Origin: Flavobacteriaceae bacterium UBA4022
GTDB lineage: Bacteria; Bacteroidota; Bacteroidia; Flavobacteriales; Flavobacteriaceae
NCBI GenBank assembly: GCA_002384055.1
Contig: DGAU01000003.1
Location: 5,528 to 69,527, forward strand
Length of the DNA stretch: 64,000 nt
Direction: 5' to 3'
Notes under the pieces: model-generated
The model's input: the letters and a program-made list of their open reading frames with translations, nothing else
What the model was told of the DNA's origin: nothing
The model's database searches: none
Made by a program: the position numbers and the translations under genes
Part shown: positions 53,714-60,148 of the stretch, piece by piece
How positions within the stretch are numbered: the first letter of the stretch is position 1
Layout: every line of letters begins with the position of its first letter

Positions 53714-53886
53714 TTAGAATTTTGAAAGAATATCATCATAGAATTCATAAATCATTATTAAAGTTTTTCCTGGATCAACATTAATACTAGTTGGAGGAGG
53801 AAACTGGAAATTCATCAAAGAATTTTGATTCTTGGTAAAATAATAATGAACTTGATTACCATATCTATAATTTAATGTTGAAACCC
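53714..53886 (-). pseudogene. 5'-truncated gene remnant ended by a REP element
   Basis: A clean minus-strand frame ending in TAA at 53714-53716 encodes a coherent C-terminal stretch (NYRYGNQVHYYF, then FQFPPPTSINVDPGK and MIYEFYDDILSKF). It has no start codon and runs into the REP palindrome at 53889. The rest of the gene appears to be lost where the REP/RAYT element begins. Product not recognised. Confidence 0.55.
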
Positions 53887-53888
53887 CC

Positions 53889-53915
53889 CGCTGCCGCGCG
53901 ATTGTATCGCGTGGC
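53889..53915. repeat. REP-like palindrome, inverted partner of 54106-54131
   Basis: Contains CGCGAT-TGT-ATCGCG, a six-base perfect stem. Its reverse complement matches 54106-54131 with about two differences, so the two flank the transposase remnant as an inverted pair, as in REPINs. Confidence 0.65.
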
Positions 53916-53984
53916 TATTATTTTAGTAACTTCACCTTAAATATCTCCCCTCTAAAATAGCAAAATTAAAGCTACTGATAGAGT

Positions 53985-54089
53985 ATGAGTCGCAATTACA
54001 AATTCCACAACCCTGAAGGTCTCTATTTCGTTAGCTTTGCCGTAGTGGAATGGCTGGATGGGATTATGGTGTTTCAGTACTTGGGGTGA
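53985..54089 (+). pseudogene. REP-associated (IS200/Y1) transposase N-terminal remnant
   Basis: A 34-codon frame starting MSRNYKFHNPEGLYF and continuing VSFAVVEWLDG matches the conserved N-terminus of Bacteroidota RAYT/IS200-like transposases. After about residue 26 the sequence becomes unrelated and hits TGA at 54087-54089. The HUH histidines and catalytic tyrosine are missing, so the element cannot move by itself. It sits between inverted REP palindromes. Confidence 0.65.
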
Positions 54090-54105
54090 TTCGGCAAAAC
54101 TGTTA

Positions 54106-54155
54106 CCACGCGATGCAATCGCGCGGGAGCGTATGTAGACATCAAGAATGTCTAC
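54106..54155. repeat. REP-like palindrome and second hairpin downstream of RAYT remnant
   Basis: CGCGAT-GCA-ATCGCG (within 54106-54131) is the inverted partner of the palindrome at 53889-53915. A second perfect hairpin, GTAGACAT/ATGTCTAC, follows at 54135-54155. Together they mark the right side of the decayed REP element. Confidence 0.6.
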
Positions 54156-54203
54156 GCCTCACTGCTCACGCCTCACCCTTCACTGCGCCGAAGGCGCATC
54201 CCC

Positions 54204-54325
54204 AAACAAAAAAAGCCCTTCCATCAGGAAAAGCTTCTCATTGGTCTATTACTAAACCACTTGCAGCATTTAAGCTGCCAACACAACATCTTTGTTGCGG
54301 TCTGGACGAGACTCTAGAACTGCGC
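54204..54325. repeat. Diverged middle copy of the tRNA-Asp att-like repeat
   Basis: Same order of parts as the perfect 122-base repeats: terminator stem (54214-54235), second hairpin (GCAGC/GCTGC, 54263-54278) and a tRNA-Asp 3' end that is broken by a two-base insertion after GAGACTC. The hairpins keep their pairing although the bases differ. It splits the island into two segments and suggests a second, older integration. Confidence 0.75.
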
Positions 54326-54351
54326 CCAAACCCTTTATTTATAAGTGTTTA

Positions 54352-55716
54352 TTATTGCTTTACAAGCTTCTTAACTACCTGATGGTTCTCTATTTGTATC
54401 TCTACAAGGTATATTCCTGACTGAAAGTTTTTGATTGGGATTTGGTCAAAGTCTTCCTCAACTTGCATTAAAATTTTACCTGACGCTCCCATTATTTTTA
54501 CATGACTGATTGGATAGATTGATTCAATCCTAAAGCTATCTTCCACAGGATTTGGAACAAGCTTAACTTTTTCAGTAATATAGGTATCTACATTTAGAAT
54601 GGTTAGATTTTCATACCATGCAACTTTATCGTCATTTTGAGACCCTGAAATAACATCAAGATCGCCATCATTATCCAAGTCCCCAACTTTCACATCGTAA
54701 GGTGTTATTGAGCTCGTGGATATTATTTTTTGACTTGAAAATGTGCCATTACCATCTAAATTCTCATACCAAGCAACTTTACTATCTCCTACTGACACAG
54801 AAAGCACATCCATATCTAAGTCATTATCAAGGTCAGCCGCAATAACTGCAAGAGCAAATTCAGCCTCTAATGTAATAACCTGTTCAGAACCAAAGTTACC
54901 TTTACCGTCCAAGTTCTCAAACCATGCAATTTTATTTGGGCCATTAGATGCTGTCAACACATCATAATCAAGATCCCCATCCAAGTCTACACTATATACC
55001 TTTGCCACTGTAGATGCACTCCCAGCTATAATCTGCCTTGCTCCAAAGTTACCTAACCCATCCAAGTTCTTATACCAGGCAACCGTAAAGTTCCCTGAAG
55101 AGGAAGCTACAATATCCAAGAAATCATCTCCATCAAGATCTACAGCCACAACCGAACGGTTATTGGTGGCTTGTGTTTCAATAAGTCTTGCAGGCCCAAA
55201 ATTCCCTTGCCCATCTATGTTTTCAAACCATGACAAACCTGAAAAGTCCGCAGCGCAAACTATATCCATGTCATCATCCCCGTCAAGGTCTTCAACATAC
55301 AAACCAAGTGCCCCGTCAATTTGTGTGGCAATAGTAATTTTAGGCAAAAAGTTTCCAGTACCATCATTTTCGAACCAAACGATTCTATCATCAGCATAAT
55401 TTGACGAAACAATGTCTATGTCGTCATCTTCATCCATATCACCACCTGTGATAAAATAAGTTTGATTTACTTCACCTATGAATTGAGGGCTTGAGAAATT
55501 ACCATCACCTAGGTTACGACACCATGTCACAGAACTGGATAGCCTGTTTGCAGTTGCCACATCCAACAAATCATCCCCATCCAAATCAGCAACAAAAACC
55601 TGTCGGCATCCATTTGCTTCTGTAGTGATTATTTGTTCTACTCCAAACTGTGACCATAATGGAAAAGCAACCAAAAGGAATAAGATTTTTACAATATAAC
55701 AATACATTTTACTCAT
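54352..55716 (-). CDS. FG-GAP/VCBS repeat protein with T9SS sorting domain
   Basis: Secreted protein of 454 residues: signal peptide ending in WSQ, about seven repeats of the pattern DLDGDDxLD followed by xVAWYEN (for example VEDLDGDDDMDIV, GDLDNDGDLDVIS), and a C-terminal type A sorting domain (VKLVPNPVEDSFRI through GIYLVEIQIE...VVKKLVKQ) for type IX secretion. The propeller is probably calcium-binding and cell-surface or released. The ATG overlaps the upstream stop by one base (TAATG). It is cargo of the tRNA-Asp island, not related closely to the UnbV lipoproteins. Confidence 0.85.
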   Translation of the reverse strand: MSKMYCYIVKILFLLVAFPLWSQFGVEQIITTEANGCRQVFVADLDGDDLLDVATANRLSSSVTWCRNLGDGNFSSPQFIGEVNQTYFITGGDMDEDDDIDIVSSNYADDRIVWFENDGTGNFLPKITIATQIDGALGLYVEDLDGDDDMDIVCAADFSGLSWFENIDGQGNFGPARLIETQATNNRSVVAVDLDGDDFLDIVASSSGNFTVAWYKNLDGLGNFGARQIIAGSASTVAKVYSVDLDGDLDYDVLTASNGPNKIAWFENLDGKGNFGSEQVITLEAEFALAVIAADLDNDLDMDVLSVSVGDSKVAWYENLDGNGTFSSQKIISTSSITPYDVKVGDLDNDGDLDVISGSQNDDKVAWYENLTILNVDTYITEKVKLVPNPVEDSFRIESIYPISHVKIMGASGKILMQVEEDFDQIPIKNFQSGIYLVEIQIENHQVVKKLVKQ

Positions 55717-56043
55717 TAATTCCCATTTTTTTGAATCACACTTTGTTGCTGTGTCCCGTCCTCAAAATTTTTATCAATAACATATAATCCAGGATTCAGA
55801 TCGTCAATTAGGTTTGGATTGTTAATCTGTGTTGAATCTTGTGACAAGATAGTAACATTTGTATTGAAAACGCCATCGTTAAACTGTGTTATACTTCCAA
55901 ATGAAGCAGATTTATTAAAATTATCATAGCACATTCGATTACCTATGTCATCCAATTGAGCAATGTATATGGAGGAAGGAAGCACTGCAGGAAGGAAAAT
56001 AATATTCCAATGTTCAATAGAAATTAAAGGCCTGTAGTTATAT
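55716..56043 (-). pseudogene. Possible 5'-truncated gene upstream of the FG-GAP/T9SS gene
   Basis: An open frame with no ATG runs from just after an in-frame stop near 56045 to the TAA at 55716-55718; a GTG at 55985 would give 89 residues (LPSSIYIAQLDDIGNR, later NPGLYVIDKNFEDG). The coherent sequence upstream of the GTG (ISIEHWNIIFLPAV) suggests a longer gene cut at its 5' end, beside the promoter region of the acyltransferase. Product not recognised. Confidence 0.4.
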
Positions 56044-56074
56044 TAGCAAATTCTATAATATAGAGACATATATT

Positions 56075-57991
56075 ATGTTGAATTTTCAAGTGGAATCCAA
56101 AGAATATCGTCCTGAGCTAAATGGTCTGAGAGCTTTAGCTGTATTACTTGTATTATTATATCACTTAGATTTTTATTGGATACAAGGTGGGTTTTTGGGA
56201 GTTGATGTGTTTTTGGTTATTTCGGGTTATTTTATAAGTAGAAATATTCTTTTTGATTTACAACATAATGAATTTTTTATAAAAGAATTTTATACCAAGC
56301 GGCTTAGAAGGCTTTTTCCTGCATTAATTACCACCGTTTTTTTGGTTCTAATTGCTGGGTATTTTATGCTCACTCCATTCTCTTATGAAAGGTTAGGTTT
56401 GTCATCTCTTTATTCTGCAATATCTGGGTCAAACTTTTTCTTTTGGAGTGAAGCAGGTTATTTCGATGAAGAGGTTTATTACAAGCCATTACTTCATATG
56501 TGGTCTCTTTCTATTGAGGAACAGTTCTATTTGATTTGGCCATTTCTGTTAGTTTTTATTTTTAAAAAAATTAAAAAATCAATAGGTATAGTTGTCCTAA
56601 TAGGAATTGTCGCCTCAGTTTTAACTGCTGAATTCTTCTATACATTGGATCCGTCGGCAGTATTTTTCCTATTGCCTTTTAGAATGTTCGAGTTTTGGCT
56701 AGGAACGTTATGTATAGGACTTGAAAATATCAAACTTTTTAATCAAACTAGATTTAGGGAAGTTTTCTTCAGTTTAGGCTTATTCTTAATAATTACGTCT
56801 TCATTTTTATTCGATGGTCAAAATAGAATGCCTGGGTTACTTTCTTTAATACCCTGTTTTGGAACAATACTCATAATTATAGGAGGTAAATCAAAATTAA
56901 CAAGCTGGGCACTAAAGAATAAGTCAATGGAGTATATTGGAAAAGCTTCCTATTCAATTTACTTAATTCACTGGCCTTTGATAGTATATTTTAAGTACCA
57001 AAATCTTAATGAGCTTCTGTTATTTGAGAAAGCCTATATAGCATTAGTATCTATATTACTAGGCTTCATAATGTGGAAGTCTATTGAGAATACATTTAGG
57101 AATCCAAGGCAAAAGTATAAAAGATGGGACCCTGTATGGTTTGGTGTCCCAATTTTGATTTTGTTAGTTGGTGGAATTTCACTTTTTGTAAAAGTGAAAG
57201 ATGGACTTCCATCAAGATTCCATGGAAATTTATACATGACAAGAGAGGAGATTTTGGAAATTCGTAAATCTTATTGGCAAGATTCTAATTCTGAAGACAA
57301 GATATTAAACGGGGAACATGGAAAGGGTCATATAATTATGTTAGGTAATTCACATGCAATTGATTTGATTTATGCACTTCGATTAAATGGATTTAAAGGT
57401 AAAATAACATCGCTTCAAACAGGTGGAAAGTGCTACAATTTCGGTTCTGCGGAAAAGGTGGAAGATGTGGATTTTTGCAGTGAAAAGAAACAGTTAAATT
57501 TCTCTAATAAAAATTGGAATAAAGTAGATGCCATTTATATGCATGATGATTGGCCTAAATGGGAAGAGTATAGCTTTCGTAAAATTATTAAGGAAGTTAG
57601 GGAATTATCCAAAGCCCCCATCTATGTATTTGGACCAAAAATTATTTTTAAGAAACCAATTCCAGATATTGTCCATCAAAGCAATTCCGCAATTCCTAAA
57701 ATCATCAATTCGAACGCTATGAGTTATTCTGAAATAGAATTGAAGAAAGAAATTAATTCTTTATTAAGAAACGAGTTTAAGGTCAATTCATACTATAAAG
57801 AAAACAATATTCAGTATATAGATTTATTAAGTGTTCAGGGAGGTGCAAATTTTAATCAATTTGAAGTAGTATCCAAGGAGGGTCTAGAGTTCCTATATTT
57901 TGATGCGGGGCATTTAACAAAGAGAGGGGCGAAAGAATTGGGTGTTAAACTCAAAGAAAAACATCCTGAGTTGTTCAAGGTAAAGGGTTAA
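56075..57991 (+). CDS. OafA/YrhL-type acyltransferase with SGNH domain
   Basis: Membrane O-acyltransferase (638 residues). The N-terminal acyltransferase-3 domain (about 1-360, ten helices) has RALAVLLVLLYH with the conserved Arg...His, GGFLGVDVFLVISGYFI and SLSIEEQFYLIWP. The C-terminal periplasmic SGNH domain has GNSHA and DAGHLTKRG (Asp and His of the catalytic set). Such proteins acetylate O-antigen or other surface glycans. AT-rich, within the tRNA-Asp island, consistent with acquired surface modification cargo. Start follows an AT-rich leader. Confidence 0.9.
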   Translation: MLNFQVESKEYRPELNGLRALAVLLVLLYHLDFYWIQGGFLGVDVFLVISGYFISRNILFDLQHNEFFIKEFYTKRLRRLFPALITTVFLVLIAGYFMLTPFSYERLGLSSLYSAISGSNFFFWSEAGYFDEEVYYKPLLHMWSLSIEEQFYLIWPFLLVFIFKKIKKSIGIVVLIGIVASVLTAEFFYTLDPSAVFFLLPFRMFEFWLGTLCIGLENIKLFNQTRFREVFFSLGLFLIITSSFLFDGQNRMPGLLSLIPCFGTILIIIGGKSKLTSWALKNKSMEYIGKASYSIYLIHWPLIVYFKYQNLNELLLFEKAYIALVSILLGFIMWKSIENTFRNPRQKYKRWDPVWFGVPILILLVGGISLFVKVKDGLPSRFHGNLYMTREEILEIRKSYWQDSNSEDKILNGEHGKGHIIMLGNSHAIDLIYALRLNGFKGKITSLQTGGKCYNFGSAEKVEDVDFCSEKKQLNFSNKNWNKVDAIYMHDDWPKWEEYSFRKIIKEVRELSKAPIYVFGPKIIFKKPIPDIVHQSNSAIPKIINSNAMSYSEIELKKEINSLLRNEFKVNSYYKENNIQYIDLLSVQGGANFNQFEVVSKEGLEFLYFDAGHLTKRGAKELGVKLKEKHPELFKVKG

Positions 57992-58073
57992 GGTATTGTA
58001 GTCGAAAATTCGATGTTGAAATCAGTTGTTATATTGATTGGGTAAAATTGGAAGAAAATGAATTAAAGATATC

Positions 58074-58106
58074 AAAATTTTTGTCCAATTTAATGGACAA
58101 TTTTAT
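58074..58106. terminator. Hairpin between acyltransferase and T9SS fragment
   Basis: TTGTCCA (58081-58087) and TGGACAA (58094-58100) form a perfect stem with a six-base loop, flanked by AAAATTT and TTTTATT. It could end transcription from both convergent sides. Confidence 0.45.
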
Positions 58107-58129
58107 TATCAATATTTGCTACTTAAACT

Positions 58130-58351
58130 TTAATTCTTAACAATTCTTAATGTGCGAAATTCATTTACAGGGGAAGATATAAAGTAAATGCCATTTGAAA
58201 AACCTTCAAGATTTACGGAATTGCAGCAGTCTTTGGAAGAAAGTAATAGACGCAACAATATTCTACCATTAACATCGGTAATTAATATATTATTATTTTC
58301 TAACTCATTTGTTGTCACTAGGTAGAAGGAGAGCAGAATATGTCTTCCCTA
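58130..58351 (-). pseudogene. T9SS sorting-domain remnant
   Basis: A minus-strand frame with only the end of a type A sorting domain: DVNGRILLRLL, then GFSNGIYFIS and TLRIVKN. There is no plausible start or secreted domain; an in-frame stop lies just upstream, and the att-like repeat begins 32 bases further. It is the surviving 3' end of a secreted protein gene cut at the island junction. Confidence 0.6.
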
Positions 58352-58382
58352 AAACAGGGTATTTCGCAGTAGGAATTACCCC

Positions 58383-58504
58383 AAACAAAAAAAGCCCATC
58401 CAAATGGATAAGCTTCTCATTGGTCTATTTCTAAACCACATCTCTGTTCTCACAGAGACAACACAACACTTTTGTTGCGGTCTGGACGAGACTCGAACTC
58501 GCGA
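58383..58504. repeat. Right direct repeat (att-like) overlapping tRNA-Asp
   Basis: The partner of 52839-52960, identical over 122 bases by eye. It overlaps the 3' end of the intact tRNA-Asp (58478-58504) and the tRNA's own terminator. Sequence beyond both ends differs between copies. Confidence 0.85.
58387..58414 (-). terminator. tRNA-Asp terminator inside the repeat
   Basis: On the minus strand AGCTTATCC, loop ATTT, GGATGGGCT (two G-U pairs) followed by TTTTTTT. The stem works only in the tRNA direction, as expected for its own terminator. Confidence 0.75.
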
Positions 58505-58551
58505 CCCCCTGCGTGACAGGCAGGTATTCTAACCAACTGAACTACCAGACC
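58478..58551 (-). tRNA. tRNA-Asp (anticodon GTC)
   Basis: A 74-base cloverleaf on the minus strand: acceptor GGTCTGG/CCAGACC with discriminator G, D-arm AGTTCAGTTGGTTAGAAT, anticodon arm CCTGC-CTGTCAC-GCAGG reading GAC/GAU codons, T-arm GCGAGTTCGAGTCTCGT. No encoded CCA. It is the intact target gene of the island at 52839-58504. Confidence 0.95.
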
Positions 58552-58623
58552 AATATACCAATCTACAAAATAGAGTTTCACGACAGTGAAAATTAAGGCT
58601 ATTGTTACTCATTTGAGCGGTGG

Positions 58624-58654
58624 CAAATATACACCTCATTTTTATTTTCACAAA
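58624..58654 (-). promoter_or_regulatory. Promoter for tRNA-Asp
   Basis: On the minus strand, TTTG (58651-58654), 19 bases, then TATATTTG (58624-58631): a perfect Bacteroidota -33/-7 pair between the DUF58 gene and tRNA-Asp. The -7 element is identical to that of tRNA-Leu. The leader contains a TTTCAC/GTGAAA hairpin before the tRNA. Confidence 0.75.
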
Positions 58655-58678
58655 CAAATTAACCAAAAAATGAACGCA

Positions 58679-59608
58679 TCAGGCAAACTTCTGTCGTGCG
58701 ACCAAAAAACGCGTAAACACAGGGGCGAAACCCATGTTAATATCCGCCGGCACATACTGAATCTTGTACTGGGCACATGTTAATTCTATGGCCTTAAAAT
58801 ATTCAGTTATCGATTGATTATAGGCCTGTTTGATTTGATGCGGATAGACCTGTACGACTTGCCCCGTTTCTACATCCTTGAATTTTCTTGGCCGTTGATC
58901 AAAATCGAAAGAGACCTCACTCACCCCATCGTAGACATGCATCAATATAACCTGATGATTTTTGAATTTCAAATGTTGTAAGGCATCAAATATGGCCTGA
59001 GAATCGGGAGCATTTTGCAGCATATCACTAAAAACAACCACTAAAGAGCGTTTTGGTAGTTGTTGTGCCAGCTGATTAAGGTATTGGGCTGTTTGGGTCC
59101 TGTCAGCCACAGGCGTCGGGACTAAGGCGTCACTCAGATATTGCAAGAGCTGTTGATGATGGCGCTCGCTAGATTTATCTCGCGTATGTTGGTGAATTTT
59201 CGCCCCGTAAATGCTCAATCCAACCGCGTCACGCTGTTTTTTGGCCATATGCATTAAAGCCGCACAACCCAATACGGAAAATTCGATTTTATTGAGCTTA
59301 TCCAAGCTCAATTTGCCCATGCTAGGATAATGCATGCTGCTGCTGGCATCCAAAACCAGGTGGCACCTGAGATTGGTTTCCTCCTCGAATCGTTTGGTGT
59401 ATAATTTTTCTGTTTTGGCAAATAACTTCCAATCAATAAACCGGGTACTCTCTCCCGAATTATAGCTTTTGTGTTCTGCGAATTCAGCAGAAAAACCATG
59501 AAAAGGACTTTTGTGCAATCCCGAGATAAAACCTTCCACGACTTGATGCGCCAAAAGCGCCAAGTTTTGGAATTGCTGGATATCGGATTTACTGCTCAGT
59601 AAAGACAT
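58679..59608 (-). CDS. DUF58 domain protein with vWA-like region
   Basis: Protein of 309 residues. The DUF58 signature is YNSGESTRFIDWKLFAKTEKLYTKRFEEE (about 50-80), followed by a von Willebrand A-like domain with LVLDASSSMHYPS as the metal-site DxSxS. In Bacteroidota DUF58 genes usually sit with MoxR-ATPase and BatA/B genes of the Bat aerotolerance type; those partners are not in this window. The role is probably assembly or regulation of surface complexes. Confidence 0.88.
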   Translation of the reverse strand: MSLLSSKSDIQQFQNLALLAHQVVEGFISGLHKSPFHGFSAEFAEHKSYNSGESTRFIDWKLFAKTEKLYTKRFEEETNLRCHLVLDASSSMHYPSMGKLSLDKLNKIEFSVLGCAALMHMAKKQRDAVGLSIYGAKIHQHTRDKSSERHHQQLLQYLSDALVPTPVADRTQTAQYLNQLAQQLPKRSLVVVFSDMLQNAPDSQAIFDALQHLKFKNHQVILMHVYDGVSEVSFDFDQRPRKFKDVETGQVVQVYPHQIKQAYNQSITEYFKAIELTCAQYKIQYVPADINMGFAPVFTRFLVARQKFA

Positions 59609-59662
59609 GGATTAGCTCTAGTAAAGTCAAGGGGAAAAGACCTTTATTGTATATCATATAGA

Positions 59663-59698
59663 CAAAAAAAGACCCTCATGTGAGCGTCTTCCTTTTTT
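59663..59698. terminator. Terminator after trxA
   Basis: AAGAC-C-CTCA and TGAG-C-GTCTT pair with one mismatch around a 2-base centre, with A-run and T-run flanks. On the minus strand it follows the thioredoxin stop by about 17 bases. Confidence 0.65.
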
Positions 59699-59714
59699 AA
59701 AATCAATTGGGCTC

Positions 59715-60032
59715 CTACAAAAGGGCGTCTAAAGCCTCTGCATAAACATTCTTAGGCGCCACACCTACTTGGCGACCTACCAACTCTCCTTGATTGAAGA
59801 TCAAAACTGTTGGGATGTTACGAACACCATATTTTGCAGCAAATTCCTGATTGGCATCGACATCTAATTTTCCGATGACTGCTTTGCCTTCATATTCATT
59901 ACTCAAGTCATCGATAATCGGTCCCACCATACGGCAAGGGCCGCACCACGCTGCCCAAAAGTCAACCATAACTGGTTTGTCACTTTTGAGTACTGTTTCC
60001 TCGAAAGAGGCATCTGTAATTTCTAAAGCCAT
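59715..60032 (-). CDS. trxA: Thioredoxin
   Basis: Classical small cytosolic thioredoxin (105 residues) with W-C30-G-P-C33-R, the preceding DFWAAW strand, cis-Pro loop (RNIPTVLIF) and GVAPKNVYAEAL C-terminal helix. It reduces protein disulfides, including ribonucleotide reductase and peroxiredoxins. Own promoter and terminator, between dnaE and the DUF58 gene. Confidence 0.95.
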   Translation of the reverse strand: MALEITDASFEETVLKSDKPVMVDFWAAWCGPCRMVGPIIDDLSNEYEGKAVIGKLDVDANQEFAAKYGVRNIPTVLIFNQGELVGRQVGVAPKNVYAEALDALL

Positions 60033-60070
60033 TATATTAAATTTATTGGTTTGTTTCTGCTTTTATCAAT

Positions 60071-60078
60071 CAAAGGTA
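60071..60078 (-). promoter_or_regulatory. -7 element of trxA
   Basis: On the minus strand TACCTTTG, a perfect TAnnTTTG, lies 38 bases before the trxA ATG. The -33 position has no clear TTTG. Confidence 0.5.
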
Positions 60079-60148
60079 GTCCTTTTGATTTAGTTAAAAA
60101 ATCCTCGTCATCACTTTAATCAATAACGATATTGCTAGAGCCAATATT

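Noticed and set aside
54352..55716. Fourth member of the UnbV lipoprotein family
   Set aside because: No lipobox or UnbV domain; it has a T9SS domain and a different repeat (VAWYEN), so only the propeller type is shared.
52961..58382. Integrase or recombinase gene inside the tRNA-Asp island
   Set aside because: No tyrosine or serine recombinase motif in any frame; the only mobile-element protein is the RAYT stub.
52839..58504. CRISPR array from the three repeat copies
   Set aside because: Copies are 122 bases long, kilobases apart and contain a tRNA 3' end; there are no cas genes.
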